DNA from: Caldimonas brevitalea
GTDB lineage: Bacteria; Pseudomonadota; Gammaproteobacteria; Burkholderiales; Burkholderiaceae_C
Length of the DNA stretch: 64,000 nucleotides
Reading direction: 5' to 3'
Assembly (NCBI RefSeq): GCF_001017435.1
Contig: NZ_CP011371.1
Coordinates: 2,046,001 to 2,110,000, forward strand
The translations under genes were made by a program, and so were the position numbers. Below, piece after piece: positions 34,679 to 47,031 of the stretch. The notes under the pieces are model-generated. The model ran no database searches. It was not told the DNA's origin and saw only the letters and a program-made list of their open reading frames with translations. Every line of letters begins with the position of its first letter. The first letter of the stretch is position 1.

Positions 34679-35878
34679 ATGCGCCTATTCCACCTGCCAC
34701 TCCTCGCTCCCCTCGCACTCGGCCTCGTGTTGGCCGGGTGCTCCAAGCCCGAGCCGGCGCCCGAGCCCGTGCGAGCGGTCCGGACCATGACCGTGGCCCA
34801 GGCCAATGCAGGCGTTTCGCTGGAATATGCGGCAGAAGTCAGGGCGCGCACCGAGTCGCGGTTGGGCTTCCGGGTGCCCGGCAAGATGGTGCGCCGCGCC
34901 GTGGACCTCGGCGACACCGTCAAGCGCGGCCAGGTGCTGGCGCAGCTCGACCCGCAAGATCTGCGGCTGAGCCAGCAAGCCGCCGGCGCCGCGGTCGTGG
35001 GCGCCAAGGCCAACCTCGACCAGGCCGAAGCCGATTTCAAGCGCTTCAAGGAACTGCGCGACCAGGGTTTCATCAGCTCGGCCGAACTCGAGCGGCGTGA
35101 CACCGCGCTCAAGTCGGCGCGCGCACAGCACCAGCAGGCCGTGGCGCAGGCGAGCGCGCAGGGCAACCAGGCGGGTTATGCCGCGCTGACCGCGGATGCG
35201 CAAGGCGTGATCACCGGCGTGGAGGCGGAGCCCGGCATGGTGGTCGCCGCCGGCACGCCGGTGCTGCGCCTGGCCCACGACGGCCCGCGCGACGTGGTGT
35301 TCTCGGTGCCAGAAGACAAGGTGGCATTGTTCAAGACGCTGGAGCGTCAGGGCGCGGTGCTGCAGGTGCGGCTGTGGAGCACCGAAGGTGCGCCGCTGCC
35401 GGCGAAGATTCGCGAGATCGGCGCGGCGGCCGACCCGGTCACGCGCACCTATCTCGTCAAGGCCGACATCGGCCGCAGCGACGTCAAGCTCGGCCAGACC
35501 GCCAGCGTGCAGGTCGCGCTGCCGCAGACCACGCTCGCCACCAAGCTGCCGCTGTCCGCATTGCGCGAGAGCGGCGGGCAGACCGCGGTGTGGTTGCTCG
35601 ACCGCCCGAGCATGACTGTCAAGCTGCATCCGGTGAAGGTGGCCGGCGCGGACGGCAACCAGGTGCTGGTGGCTTCCGGTTTGCAGCCCGGGCAGGTGGT
35701 GGTGACGGCCGGCGTGCATGTGCTGACCGACGGCCAGAAGGTCAAGCTCTATGCCGAGCCGCGCACGGCGGCCCAGGCCGGGGGCGCCACCGTCGCCGGC
35801 GGTGCCGCTGCCGCGGCGCGTGCCGAAGCGGCGGTGGCTGCACAGCAGCAGCCGTCGACGGTGAAGTCCGCCAACTGA
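34679..35878 (+). CDS. RND efflux periplasmic adaptor, membrane fusion lipoprotein
   Basis: A 399-residue adaptor of the HlyD/MexA type. A lipoprotein signal peptide ends in the lipobox LVLAGC, so the mature protein is anchored by a lipid. The barrel-sandwich half (RLGFRVPGKMVRRAVDLGDT) is followed by a coiled-coil hairpin (LDQAEADFKRFKELRDQGFI), the returning half-motif and beta-barrel, and an Ala-rich C-terminus. It links the inner-membrane pump encoded next to an outer-membrane channel. The ATG at 34679 gives the correct signal peptide. No TolC-type gene is adjacent, so the channel is shared. Confidence 0.93.
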   Translation: MRLFHLPLLAPLALGLVLAGCSKPEPAPEPVRAVRTMTVAQANAGVSLEYAAEVRARTESRLGFRVPGKMVRRAVDLGDTVKRGQVLAQLDPQDLRLSQQAAGAAVVGAKANLDQAEADFKRFKELRDQGFISSAELERRDTALKSARAQHQQAVAQASAQGNQAGYAALTADAQGVITGVEAEPGMVVAAGTPVLRLAHDGPRDVVFSVPEDKVALFKTLERQGAVLQVRLWSTEGAPLPAKIREIGAAADPVTRTYLVKADIGRSDVKLGQTASVQVALPQTTLATKLPLSALRESGGQTAVWLLDRPSMTVKLHPVKVAGADGNQVLVASGLQPGQVVVTAGVHVLTDGQKVKLYAEPRTAAQAGGATVAGGAAAAARAEAAVAAQQQPSTVKSAN

Positions 35879-35891
35879 GCCGGGGCGAGCA

Positions 35892-38800
35892 GTGCAAGCA
35901 CACGACCACGACACCACTCCCGCCTCCCGCTTCAACATCTCCCGCTGGGCCCTCGAACACCCCGCACTGACGCGCTACCTGATGGTGGTGCTGCTGGTGC
36001 TCGGCGTGGCGGCCTACTTTCAGCTGGGGCAGGACGAAGACCCGCCGTTCACCTTCCGCGCCATGGTGGTGCGGGCCTACTGGCCCGGCGCCACCGCCGA
36101 GCAGATGGCCCAGCAGGTCGCCGACAAGATCGAGAAGACGCTGCAGGAAGTGCCCTATGCGGACAAGATCCGCAGCTACGCCAAACCCGGTGAAGCGCTG
36201 ATCATCTTCCAGCTGAAGGAAACCTCGCCTCCCAAGGAGGTGAACAACGTCTGGTACCAGGCGCGCAAGAAGATCGGCGACATGCGCGGCACGCTGCCGC
36301 AAGGCATCATCGGCCCGTTCTTCAACGACGAGTTCGGCGACGTCTACGGCTCCATCTACGCCTTGTCGGCCGACGGCTTCAGCTATGAAGAACTGCGCCG
36401 GCAGGCTGAAGAGGTGCGACAGCGGCTGCTGAAGGTGACCGACGTCGCCAAGGTCGAGTTCTTCGGCATCCAGGACGAGAAGCTGTTCATCGAGGTGTCG
36501 CAGCGGCGCCTGGCGCAGCTGGGCATCGATTTCAACCAGGTCATCGCGCAGCTGGGCGCACAGAACGCGATCGAAGGCGGCGGCGTGCTGCAGGCCGAGG
36601 GCGACAACCTGCAGGTGCGCATCGCCGGCCAGTTCAATTCGGTCGAGGACCTGCGCGCCTTCCCGATCCGCGCGGCCAACCCGGCCACCGGCGCTGCCAA
36701 CACCTTACGCCTGGGCGACATCGCCGAGATCCGCCGGGCCTATGTCGACCCGCCGCAGGTCAAGGTGCGGCACCAGGGGCAGGAAGTGATCGCGCTGGGC
36801 ATTTCGATGGCCAAGGGCGGCGACATCGTCGCGCTCGGCGAGAACCTGCAGGCGACAGCCGCCGAGGTGCGGCGCAACCTGCCGGTGGGCATGGAGCTGA
36901 GCCAGATCCAGGACCAGCCGGCGGCGGTGTCGCGCTCGGTGGGCGAATTCGTTCAGGTGCTGATCGAGGCCGTGGTGGTGGTGCTGGCGGTCAGCTTCAT
37001 CAGCCTCGGCCTGCACACCAGGCCTCTGCGCATCGACGTGTGGCCCGGCCTGGTGGTGGCGATCACCATCCCGCTGGTGCTGGCCATCACCTTCGTGACG
37101 ATGTTCTATTGGGGTGTCGGCCTGCACAAGATCTCGCTCGGCGCGCTGATCATCGCGCTGGGCCTGCTGGTCGACGACGCGATCATCGCGGTCGAGATGA
37201 TGGTGCGTAAGCTCGAAGAGGGCTACGACAAGATGCGCGCCGCCACCTTCGCCTACGACGTCACGGCGATGCCCATGCTCACCGGCACCTTGATCACCGC
37301 GGTCGGTTTCTTGCCGATCGGGATGGCGAAATCGATGACCGGCGAGTACACCTTCGCGATCTTCGCGGTGACGACCGCGGCACTGCTGATCTCGTGGCTG
37401 GTGTCGGTGTATTTCGTGCCCTACATCGGCTCGCTGCTGCTCAAGACCCATGCCCGTCAGCCGGGCGAGGCGCACGAGCTGTTCGACACGCCGTTCTACA
37501 ACCGCTTCCGCTCGCTGGTGAACTGGTGTGTGGCGCACCGGTGGATCACCATCGCCCTCACGCTCGGCTCGCTGGCGCTGGGTGTGGTCGGCATGTCGCG
37601 GGTGCAGCAGCAGTTTTTCCCGGATTCCAGCCGGCCGGAAATTCTGGTCGACCTGTGGCTGGCCGAAGGCTCCGGCTTCGCCGCGTCCGAAGAGGTCGTC
37701 AAGCGATTCGAGGCGCGCGTGATGAAAGAGCCGGGCGTGCAGGGCGTCACCACCTGGGTGGGCAGCGGCGTGCCGCGCTTCTACCTGCCGCTCGAACAGA
37801 TCTTCCCGCAGACCAACGTCAGCCAGTCCATCGTGCTGCCGGCGTCGCTGGAAGACCGCGAGGTGCTGCGGCAGCGTCTGCCTGCACTGCTGGCCGAGGA
37901 GTTTCCGGAGGTGCGTGCGCGGGTCAAGCTGCTGCCCAACGGGCCGCCGGTGGCGTACCCGGTGCAGTTCCGCGTGATCGGCCCCGATGTGACGGAGCTG
38001 CGCCGCTGGGCCGACGAGGCCAAGGCGCTGTTGCGCCAGCACCCCGACATGCGCCAGGTCAACGACAACTGGAACGAGTCGGTCAAGGTGCTGCGGCTGG
38101 AGGTCGACCAGGACAAGGCGCGGGCGCTCGGCGTCACCAGCCAGAGCATCGCGCAGGCCTCCCGCACGGTGTTCTCGGGCACGACCATCGGCCAGTACCG
38201 CGAGGGCGACCGTCTGATCGACATCGTGCTGCGTCAGCCCAAGGACGAGCGTGACGCCATCACCGACCTCGGCAACGCCTACCTGCCGACCGCGAGCGGC
38301 CGCTCGATCCCGCTGACGCAGATCGCCAAGATCAGCTACACCTGGGAGCCCGGCGTGCTGTGGCGCGAGAACCGCGATTTCGCGGTGACAGTGCAGGGCG
38401 ACGTGGCCGAAGGCGTGCAGGGCCCGACCGTCAGCACCGCCTTGTGGCCGCAGCTGAAGGAGCTGGAGGGGCGCATGCCCCCCGGCTACCGCATCGAAAT
38501 CGGCGGCACCGCCGAGGAGAGCGGCAAGGGCCAGAGCTCGATCTTCGCCAACATCCCGGTGATGCTGTTCCTGACCTTCACGCTGCTGATGCTGCAGCTG
38601 CAAAGCTTCTCGCGGTCGCTGCTGGTGTTCCTGACCGGGCCGATGGGCATCGCCGGTGTCGCCCTGGCGCTGCTGCTGCTCGGCCGGCCGTTCGGCTTCG
38701 TCGCGATGCTGGGCGTGATCGCGCTGATGGGCATGATCATGCGCAACTCGGTGATCCTGATCGACCAGATCGAGCAGGACCGCTCGCGTGGCGTGCCCAC

Positions 38801-39044
38801 CTGGAACGCCGTGGTCGAGTCGGCCGTGCGCCGCTTCCGCCCCATCGTGCTGACCGCGGCGGCGGCGGTGCTGGCGATGATCCCGCTGACGCGCAGCGTG
38901 TTCTGGGGGCCGATGGCGGTCGCCATCATGGGCGGGCTGATCGTCGCCACCGCGCTGACCTTGCTGGCCCTGCCGGCCATGTACGCAGCCTGGTTCCGCG
39001 TCAAACGGCCCGAGGCTGAACGACAGGCGCCGGCTGCGGGCTAA
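35892..39044 (+). CDS. RND efflux pump permease (HAE1-type)
   Basis: A 1050-residue proton-driven inner-membrane pump of the AcrB superfamily. It has twelve predicted membrane helices with two large periplasmic loops. TM4 contains the proton-relay acidic pair in LGLLVDDAIIAVEMM. RYLMVVLLVLGVAAYFQLGQ is the first helix and ALMGMIMRNSVILIDQIEQD lies in the second half. The sequence resembles the MexK/TriC-like branch (for example QDEDPPFTFRAMVVRAYWPG). GTG at 35892, 13 bases after the adaptor stop, is the start. The likely substrates are hydrophobic drugs or biocides, but this cannot be read from sequence. Confidence 0.94.
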   Translation: MQAHDHDTTPASRFNISRWALEHPALTRYLMVVLLVLGVAAYFQLGQDEDPPFTFRAMVVRAYWPGATAEQMAQQVADKIEKTLQEVPYADKIRSYAKPGEALIIFQLKETSPPKEVNNVWYQARKKIGDMRGTLPQGIIGPFFNDEFGDVYGSIYALSADGFSYEELRRQAEEVRQRLLKVTDVAKVEFFGIQDEKLFIEVSQRRLAQLGIDFNQVIAQLGAQNAIEGGGVLQAEGDNLQVRIAGQFNSVEDLRAFPIRAANPATGAANTLRLGDIAEIRRAYVDPPQVKVRHQGQEVIALGISMAKGGDIVALGENLQATAAEVRRNLPVGMELSQIQDQPAAVSRSVGEFVQVLIEAVVVVLAVSFISLGLHTRPLRIDVWPGLVVAITIPLVLAITFVTMFYWGVGLHKISLGALIIALGLLVDDAIIAVEMMVRKLEEGYDKMRAATFAYDVTAMPMLTGTLITAVGFLPIGMAKSMTGEYTFAIFAVTTAALLISWLVSVYFVPYIGSLLLKTHARQPGEAHELFDTPFYNRFRSLVNWCVAHRWITIALTLGSLALGVVGMSRVQQQFFPDSSRPEILVDLWLAEGSGFAASEEVVKRFEARVMKEPGVQGVTTWVGSGVPRFYLPLEQIFPQTNVSQSIVLPASLEDREVLRQRLPALLAEEFPEVRARVKLLPNGPPVAYPVQFRVIGPDVTELRRWADEAKALLRQHPDMRQVNDNWNESVKVLRLEVDQDKARALGVTSQSIAQASRTVFSGTTIGQYREGDRLIDIVLRQPKDERDAITDLGNAYLPTASGRSIPLTQIAKISYTWEPGVLWRENRDFAVTVQGDVAEGVQGPTVSTALWPQLKELEGRMPPGYRIEIGGTAEESGKGQSSIFANIPVMLFLTFTLLMLQLQSFSRSLLVFLTGPMGIAGVALALLLLGRPFGFVAMLGVIALMGMIMRNSVILIDQIEQDRSRGVPTWNAVVESAVRRFRPIVLTAAAAVLAMIPLTRSVFWGPMAVAIMGGLIVATALTLLALPAMYAAWFRVKRPEAERQAPAAG

Positions 39045-39067
39045 AATAGCCGGTTCGCCGGATACCT

Positions 39068-39117
39068 GGCCCACCGGATGCGGGTGGGCCTGAAGGGGGA
39101 GCCAGGGCTCCCCCTTC
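39068..39117 (+). terminator. Two tandem hairpins after the RND pump gene
   Basis: GGCCCACC/GGTGGGCC (39068-39075 with 39083-39090) is followed directly by GAAGGGGGAGCC/GGCTCCCCCTTC (39092-39103 with 39106-39117). The T-run is weak (GATATTT), so termination may be partial. They separate the pump gene from tRNA-Leu. Confidence 0.5.
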
Positions 39118-39133
39118 GATATTTCGATTCAGC

Positions 39134-39220
39134 GCGCGGGTGGCGAAATTGGTAGACGCACCAGGTTTAGGTCCTGACGCCAGCAATGGTGTGGGGGTTC
39201 GAGTCCCCCCCCGCGCACCA
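39134..39220 (+). tRNA. tRNA-Leu (anticodon TAG)
   Basis: An 87-base class II tRNA with CCA encoded. Acceptor arms GCGCGGG (39134-39140) and CCCGCGC (39210-39216) pair. The anticodon loop TTTAGGT presents TAG, reading CTA and other CTN codons. The extra arm is long as expected for Leu, and the T-loop is GTTCGAG. It lies 22 bases before tig. Confidence 0.95.
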
Positions 39221-39242
39221 CATTCAAACGAGAGAGATCACC

Positions 39243-40550
39243 ATGGCCGTGACTGTTGAAACCCTCGAAAAACTGGAACGCAAGATCACGCTGACACTGT
39301 CGGCGGACCTCATCAACAACGAGGTGGAGTCCCGCCTGAAGCGTCTTGCGCGCACCGTCAAGGCCGATGGTTTCCGTCCCGGCAAGGTGCCGATGAGCAT
39401 CGTCGCGCAGCGTCACGGCTACGCCGTCCAGTACGAGGTGATGAACGACAAGGTCGGCGAAGCGTTCGCCCAGGCCGTGTCCGAGGCCCAGTTGCGCGTC
39501 GCCGGCGCGCCGCGTATCACCGAGAAAGACAGCTCGCCCGAAGGCCAGCTGGCGTTCGACGCCACCTTCGAGGTCTACCCCGAGGTCAAGCTCGGCGACC
39601 TGTCCGCCGTCGAGGTCGAGCGGGTCTCGACCGAGGTGAGCGAAGAGGCGATCGACAAGACGCTCGAGATCCTGCGCAAGCAGCGCCGCAGCTTCGCCCA
39701 GCGCCCGGCCGCCGACGCCGCCGCTGACGGCGACCGCGTGACGATCGACTTCGAAGGCAAGATCGACGGCGAGACCTTCGCCGGCGGCAAGGCCGAAGAC
39801 TTCCAGTTCATCCTCGGCGAAGGCCGCATGCTGGAAGAATTCGAGAAGGCCGTGCGCGGCATGAAATCGGGCGAGTCCAAGACCTTCCCGCTCAAGTTCC
39901 CCGACGACTACCACGGCAAGGACGTGGCCGGCAAGGAAGCCGACTTCCTGGTCACCGTCAAGAAGATCGAGGAGCAGAAGCTGCCCGAGATCAACCAAGC
40001 CTTCGCCGAGTCGCTGGGCATCCCGGAAGGCTCGATCGACGCGCTGCGCGCCGACATCAAGAAAAACCTCGAGCGCGAAGTGAAGTTCCGCGTCCTGGCG
40101 CGCAACAAGAACGCGGTGATGGAAGCGCTGGCCCAGTCCGCCGAGCTCGACCTGCCCAAGTCGCTGGTGCAGAACGAGGTCGACCGCATGGTGGCCGGCG
40201 CCCGCGCCGACCTGAAGAACCGCGGCGTCAAGGATGCCGACAACGCGCCGATCCCGGCCGAGGTGTTCCAGCCGCAGGCCGAGCGCCGCGTGCGCCTGGG
40301 CCTGGTGGTGGCCGAGCTGGTCAAGGCCAACGGCCTGCAGGCCAAGCCCGACCAGATCAAGGCCCACATCGAAGAACTGGCGCAAAGCTACGAGAAGCCG
40401 CAGGAAGTGGTGCGTTGGTACTTCGGCGACAACCAGCGCCTGGCCGAGGTGGAAGCCGTCGTGCTCGAGAACAACGTGACCGAGTTCGTGCTGGGCAAGG
40501 CCAAGGTCACCGACAAGCAGCTGCCGTTCGACGAACTGATGAGCGCCTGA
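39243..40550 (+). CDS. tig: Trigger factor (ribosome-associated chaperone)
   Basis: A 435-residue chaperone with peptidyl-prolyl isomerase activity that binds the ribosome at the exit tunnel. The N-terminal ribosome-binding domain has the signature region [17 protein letters not shown]. The FKBP-type domain at about residues 155-240 begins [20 protein letters not shown]. The C-terminal helical chaperone domain follows. GAGAGAGATCACC precedes the ATG at 39243. It heads the tig-clpP-clpX-lon protein quality-control block found in most proteobacteria. A terminator separates it from clpP. Confidence 0.97.
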   Translation: MAVTVETLEKLERKITLTLSADLINNEVESRLKRLARTVKADGFRPGKVPMSIVAQRHGYAVQYEVMNDKVGEAFAQAVSEAQLRVAGAPRITEKDSSPEGQLAFDATFEVYPEVKLGDLSAVEVERVSTEVSEEAIDKTLEILRKQRRSFAQRPAADAAADGDRVTIDFEGKIDGETFAGGKAEDFQFILGEGRMLEEFEKAVRGMKSGESKTFPLKFPDDYHGKDVAGKEADFLVTVKKIEEQKLPEINQAFAESLGIPEGSIDALRADIKKNLEREVKFRVLARNKNAVMEALAQSAELDLPKSLVQNEVDRMVAGARADLKNRGVKDADNAPIPAEVFQPQAERRVRLGLVVAELVKANGLQAKPDQIKAHIEELAQSYEKPQEVVRWYFGDNQRLAEVEAVVLENNVTEFVLGKAKVTDKQLPFDELMSA

Positions 40551-40573
40551 ACGAGCCAGCGGCTCGGCAGGTG

Positions 40574-40597
40574 AGGGCGCCCTTGGGCGCCCTTTTT
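40574..40597 (+). terminator. Intrinsic terminator after tig
   Basis: GGGCGCCC (40575-40582), loop TT, GGGCGCCC (40585-40592), then TTTTT. Confidence 0.8.
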
Positions 40598-40758
40598 CGT
40601 TCTAAGCCGGTGCTCGTCGCAGCGCGCGACGGCCCGGCGCGGCCGCCTGCCCGCCCGCGAGCCGGGACCGGGCAATCTTGGGAGATCCGTGGGCCTGGGC
40701 CTTGTCGCTTCATAATCTGCCCCCAGATCCCCAGCACAAAGAAGGACGGAAGGATTCC

Positions 40759-41367
40759 ATGAGCGCACTGGATACGCAGAACCTGGGCATGGTGCCCATC
40801 GTGATCGAACAGTCGGGCCGCGGTGAGCGCGCCTACGACATTTACAGCCGTTTGCTGCGCGAGCGGGTGGTGTTTCTGGTGGGTCCGGTCAGCGACCAGA
40901 CGGCCAACCTGGTGGTCGCCCAGCTGCTGTTTCTCGAAAGCGAGAACCCCGACAAGGACATCTCGCTCTACATCAATTCGCCGGGCGGTTCGGTCAGCGC
41001 CGGCATGTCGATCTTCGACACCATGCAGTTCATCAAGCCCGATGTGTCGACGCTGTGCATGGGCATGGCCGCCAGCATGGGCGCCTTCCTGCTCGCCGCG
41101 GGGGCCAAGGGCAAGCGCTATGCGTTGCCGAACTCGAGCATCATGATCCACCAGCCGCTCGGGGGCGCTCAAGGGCCGGCGTCCGACATCGAGATTCACA
41201 CCCGCGAGATCCTCCGTCTACGGGAAAACCTGAATCGCATCCTGGCAGACCGCACCGGGCAACCGCTCGAAAAGATTCAGAAAGATACCGACCGTGATTA
41301 CTTCATGTCGGCGGACGAGGCCAAGAACTACGGCCTGATCGACCAGGTGCTCGAAAAGCGGGGCTGA
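40759..41367 (+). CDS. clpP: ATP-dependent Clp protease, proteolytic subunit
   Basis: A 202-residue serine peptidase that forms the two-ring barrel of the ClpXP/ClpAP proteases. The active-site Ser is in [12 protein letters not shown] (about residue 105), the His in [10 protein letters not shown] and the Asp in the following segment. The N-terminal [20 protein letters not shown] is typical and includes the short propeptide. GGAAGGATTCC provides the ribosome site for the ATG at 40759. It partners with clpX, which follows after a terminator-like hairpin. Confidence 0.97.
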   Translation: MSALDTQNLGMVPIVIEQSGRGERAYDIYSRLLRERVVFLVGPVSDQTANLVVAQLLFLESENPDKDISLYINSPGGSVSAGMSIFDTMQFIKPDVSTLCMGMAASMGAFLLAAGAKGKRYALPNSSIMIHQPLGGAQGPASDIEIHTREILRLRENLNRILADRTGQPLEKIQKDTDRDYFMSADEAKNYGLIDQVLEKRG

Positions 41368-41493
41368 CAGCGCATGGCACGACCCCGGCCCAAACCCCCA
41401 CGAACCCTAGTGCGCGAGCGGTTATTGGGGTCGAACAGGGGTGCCGGCGTGCGACTTCGCACGCTTCGGGAGCCGAAAAAACAAGACGCGCAG

Positions 41494-41525
41494 CGGGGCC
41501 TATTTTGCTTGCAAGGCCCCGTTTT
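41494..41525 (+). terminator. Intrinsic terminator between clpP and clpX
   Basis: CGGGGCC (41494-41500) pairs with GGCCCCG (41515-41521), followed by TTTT. ClpX must therefore rely on read-through or its own promoter. Confidence 0.7.
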
Positions 41526-41569
41526 CATTTGACTTATCATCCTCCTAACTCCCAGCTCCCCCTGACGCC

Positions 41570-42844
41570 ATGCCCGAGAAAAAAGGCTCTTCCAGCGAGA
41601 AAGTTCTGTACTGCTCCTTCTGCGGCAAGAGCCAGCACGAGGTGAAGAAACTGATCGCCGGTCCGTCGGTGTTCATTTGCGACGAATGCATCGACCTGTG
41701 CAACGACATCATCCGCGACGAGGTGCCGGCTGACGGCGCCGACGCGAAGGCAGCGCGCGGCGACTTGCCGGTGCCGTCGGAGATCAAGTCCATCCTCGAC
41801 CAGTACGTGATCGGGCAGGACGCCGCCAAGCGCACCTTGTCGGTGGCGGTCTACAACCACTACAAGCGCCTGAAGCACATGGGCGGTGGTGGCAAGAAAG
41901 ACGAGGTCGAGCTGGCCAAGAGCAACATCCTGCTGATCGGGCCGACCGGCTCCGGCAAGACGCTGCTGGCCCAGACGCTGGCCCGCTTGCTCAACGTGCC
42001 CTTCGTGATCGCCGACGCCACCACTCTGACCGAGGCGGGCTATGTCGGCGAGGACGTCGAGAACATCATTCAGAAGTTGCTGCAGAACTGCAATTACGAC
42101 GTCGAGAAGGCGCAGCGTGGCATCGTCTACATCGACGAGATCGACAAGATCTCGCGCAAGGCCGACAACCCCTCGATCACCCGTGACGTGTCGGGCGAGG
42201 GCGTGCAGCAGGCGCTGCTGAAGCTGGTCGAAGGCACGATGGCGTCGGTGCCGCCGCAGGGCGGCCGCAAGCATCCGAACCAGGACTTCCTGCAGATCGA
42301 CACCACCAACATCCTGTTCATCTGCGGCGGGGCCTTCGACGGCTTGGAGAAGGTGATCCAGAACCGCTCCGAAAAGTCGGGCATCGGCTTCGGCGCCAAC
42401 GTCAAGACCAAGGCCGAGCGCAGCATCAGCGAGGTGTTCCGTGAGGTGGAACCCGAAGATCTGATCAAGTTCGGCCTGATCCCCGAACTGGTCGGCCGCC
42501 TGCCGGTGGTCGCCACGCTCGGCGAGCTGACCGAAGACGCGCTGATCCAGATCCTCACCGAGCCCAAGAACGCGCTGGTCAAGCAATACCAGAAGCTGTT
42601 CTCGATGGACGGTGTGGAGCTCGAGATCCGCCCGTCGGCGCTGGCCTCGATCTCCCGCAAGGCGCTGGCTCGCAAGACCGGGGCACGCGGATTGCGATCC
42701 ATCATGGAGCAGGCGCTGATCGACACGATGTTCGACCTGCCCGCCCTCGACGGGGTGGCGAAGGTGGTGGTCGACGAACACACCATCGAAGAAAGTACCA
42801 AACCATTGCTCGTGTATCGCGAGCAAGCCAAGGCGAGTGCGTGA
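41570..42844 (+). CDS. clpX: Clp protease ATP-binding unfoldase ClpX
   Basis: A 424-residue AAA+ unfoldase that delivers substrates to ClpP. The N-terminal zinc-binding domain has four cysteines (CSFCGKSQ and CDECIDLC). The AAA+ core has Walker [16 protein letters not shown], Walker [12 protein letters not shown], the pore loop [11 protein letters not shown] and the ClpP-docking IGF-type loop region SGIGFGANV. Length and order are standard. Confidence 0.97.
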   Translation: MPEKKGSSSEKVLYCSFCGKSQHEVKKLIAGPSVFICDECIDLCNDIIRDEVPADGADAKAARGDLPVPSEIKSILDQYVIGQDAAKRTLSVAVYNHYKRLKHMGGGGKKDEVELAKSNILLIGPTGSGKTLLAQTLARLLNVPFVIADATTLTEAGYVGEDVENIIQKLLQNCNYDVEKAQRGIVYIDEIDKISRKADNPSITRDVSGEGVQQALLKLVEGTMASVPPQGGRKHPNQDFLQIDTTNILFICGGAFDGLEKVIQNRSEKSGIGFGANVKTKAERSISEVFREVEPEDLIKFGLIPELVGRLPVVATLGELTEDALIQILTEPKNALVKQYQKLFSMDGVELEIRPSALASISRKALARKTGARGLRSIMEQALIDTMFDLPALDGVAKVVVDEHTIEESTKPLLVYREQAKASA

Positions 42845-42849
42845 GAGCC

Positions 42850-42877
42850 CGACCGCCGGTCGCCCGACCGGCGGTCG
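42850..42877. repeat. Perfect 13-bp inverted repeat between clpX and lon
   Basis: CGACCGCCGGTCG (42850-42862), loop CC, CGACCGGCGGTCG (42865-42877). No T-run follows. It may act as mRNA stabiliser, rho-type terminator signal or protein-binding site. Confidence 0.5.
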
Positions 42878-42939
42878 TGAGAGCGAGTCTTGTAAACGAA
42901 GTCTCAGGCCTTAAATCGGTTTGAGAAAGAGAGGTAGCG

Positions 42940-45369
<2,430 letters not shown>

Positions 45370-45382
45370 CGATGCGGTGGAC

Positions 45383-45422
45383 AAAATCTGGCGGTGCCGC
45401 TTGCGCACCCTCAGATTTTTGT
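45383..45422 (+). terminator. Likely terminator after lon, overlapping tRNA promoter
   Basis: AAAATCTG (45383-45390) pairs with CAGATTTT (45412-45419) followed by TG. The loop contains the -35 of the predicted tRNA promoter. Confidence 0.45.
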
Positions 45423-45430
45423 TCTATACT
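45401..45430 (+). promoter_or_regulatory. Predicted promoter for the tRNA-Gly gene
   Basis: TTGCGC (45401-45406) and TATACT (45425-45430) with an 18-base spacer, followed by a GC-rich GCGAG discriminator. The tRNA begins about 110 bases downstream. Confidence 0.55.
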
Positions 45431-45539
45431 GCGAGCTTCAGCGAAACGCAGAGCAAGAACGACAACAACACGCAGCGCGGCACCCGCCAGACGCAGCAAG
45501 TCGGTTGAAGTTCTCAGCGAAGCGCCACACTGAAGCCAT

Positions 45540-45615
45540 GCGGGAGTAGCTCAGTTGGTAGAGCGCAACCTTGCCAAGGTTGAGGTCGCGAGTTCGAGAC
45601 TCGTCTCCCGCTCCA
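45540..45615 (+). tRNA. tRNA-Gly (anticodon GCC), copy 1
   Basis: A 76-base tRNA with CCA encoded. Acceptor GCGGGAG pairs with CTCCCGC, the anticodon loop TTGCCAA gives GCC, and the T-loop is GTTCGAG. Identical in sequence to the copy at 47420. Confidence 0.97.
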
Positions 45616-45622
45616 GGTTCTG

Positions 45623-45666
45623 AAGGGAAGCGTCATTGATCGTCGATCTGTGCAGCTTCCCTTTTT
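45623..45666 (+). terminator. Terminator between tRNA-Gly and tRNA-Cys
   Basis: AAGGGAAGC (45623-45631) pairs with GCTTCCCTT (45655-45663), followed by TTT. A closely similar GGGAAGC/GCTTCCC terminator follows tRNA-Gly copy 2. Confidence 0.65.
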
Positions 45667-45736
45667 CATTGCGACCGTGGTTTAAGGTCGAAGCTTGTTT
45701 CGCAGCGCCGGCTCCGGCGTTGGCAGCCACAGCTGT

Positions 45737-45810
45737 GGCGGGGTAGCAAAGTGGTTATGCAGCGGCCTGCAAAGCCGTCCACGCCGGTTCGATTCCGGCC
45801 TCCGCCTCCA
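45737..45810 (+). tRNA. tRNA-Cys (anticodon GCA)
   Basis: A 74-base tRNA with CCA encoded. Acceptor GGCGGGG pairs with CTCCGCC (one G-T pair), the anticodon loop CTGCAAA gives GCA, and the T-loop is GTTCGAT. Confidence 0.95.
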
Positions 45811-45841
45811 AAAATTCCTTGTAGATCAAGCAGTTAGAAAG

Positions 45842-45861
45842 CAGCCCTCCGGGGCTGTTTT
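45842..45861 (+). terminator. Terminator after tRNA-Cys
   Basis: CAGCCC (45842-45847) pairs with GGGCTG (45852-45857), followed by TTTT. The next 220 bases to the degV stop hold nothing recognisable. Confidence 0.65.
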
Positions 45862-46083
45862 GCTTTCTGCCTCTCATTTCCTGGTGGAACGCGTTCATTC
45901 GGGTATCAAGGCCACCCGGCGACCGCGCGATTAGGCCGTCCACGCGAGTATCTCGACGAGGCGCAGCAGGGCGCTTCCATGTATGGACGCATGCGCGGAG
46001 CTGATCCGTTGGAGGACGTGAGCCATCCCCTTCTACGTGATCGCTCTGCAACCACGGCCTAACGCGTCGGCACGCGACCGCGC

Positions 46084-47031
46084 TCAGAACGTGTGGGGAT
46101 GAGCCAGCAGGCCGACCGCGAAGGCCTTGGGACCGATGGCGACTGCCACGCCGAGACCGCAGATCGATTCCACCACCTGCACGCCGGCCTGTGCCAGCCG
46201 CCCCTTCACCGCCGCGTAGGGGGCAATGCGCCGCAGTTCCTCCAGTGGACCGCCATAAGCAACGCAGACGATGGGCGACTGCAAACCACGCGCTGCCTCG
46301 CGCTCGATCACCTGGCACAGCTGCTCGACGGCGGGCTCGAAGCCGCGCGCCTTGCCGACGGGGTGACTGTCGCCGGCTTCGACGCGGATGATCGGTTTCA
46401 TGTCGAGTATCGTGCCGACGCGGTACTTGAACCAGCCGACGCTCTGGTCACGATTGGCCTGCTTGCTCCGCTCGTACATCGTTTCGAGGTCGTTGGGCAC
46501 GAAATAGCCGACGACCGTCGACACCATGCGCTCCGCAAGCTCGATGAGCTCGAGGAAGCTGCCGCAGCTAGGTGCCTGCTGTGCCAGGTACGCCACCAGC
46601 GCGGCATACGCGGCGGAGACGTTGGCGCTGTCGATCACGCGCATACCGAACGGCGCCTTCATGCCGCGCTGGAAGCGCGGCGAAACTGCCTCGCGCACGA
46701 TCTCGCCCTCGACGGCCCGTGCATTGGCAAAACAGTTCGAGCGCGTGCGCATCGTCGTGATCACGAACACGAACTCGTATTCGAAAATCAATTTGTCGAG
46801 GAACAGGGACTTGAACTCCCCGCTGGAAAACGGCGTCGATGTCGACTCGGCCGCATGGGCCCTGTCGAGTGTCTGCAGCCATTGCAATGTCGCCGCGGGG
46901 TCGCGTTCGTCGCGCACGCGCGTGTTGCCAAGCTGGATATGGCTAGGCACCACGGTGATGGCGTATTGCTGGAGATACTCCGGCGGCAGATCGCAGCTGG
47001 AGTCGACGACAAACCCGACGCGTATGGACAC
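46084..47031 (-). CDS. DegV family fatty-acid-binding protein
   Basis: A 315-residue protein of the DegV/FakB-like fold that binds a fatty acid. The family start VGFVVDSSCDLPPEYL matches at the N-terminus, with the later ITTMRTRSNCF and GMRVIDSANVSAAYAALVAYLAQQ segments. The GTG at 47031 was chosen because AGGAG lies 7 bases upstream and the conserved sequence begins there. The gene sits, on the minus strand, between two plus-strand tRNA-Gly copies. In Gram-positives such proteins feed fatty acids to FakA; no fakA is nearby, so the physiological role is unclear. Confidence 0.88.
   Translation of the reverse strand: MSIRVGFVVDSSCDLPPEYLQQYAITVVPSHIQLGNTRVRDERDPAATLQWLQTLDRAHAAESTSTPFSSGEFKSLFLDKLIFEYEFVFVITTMRTRSNCFANARAVEGEIVREAVSPRFQRGMKAPFGMRVIDSANVSAAYAALVAYLAQQAPSCGSFLELIELAERMVSTVVGYFVPNDLETMYERSKQANRDQSVGWFKYRVGTILDMKPIIRVEAGDSHPVGKARGFEPAVEQLCQVIEREAARGLQSPIVCVAYGGPLEELRRIAPYAAVKGRLAQAGVQVVESICGLGVAVAIGPKAFAVGLLAHPHTF

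Noticed and set aside
42885..42935. Heat-shock (sigma-32) promoter before lon
   Set aside because: CTTGTAA resembles a -35, but no CCCCAT-like -10 follows at the right spacing.
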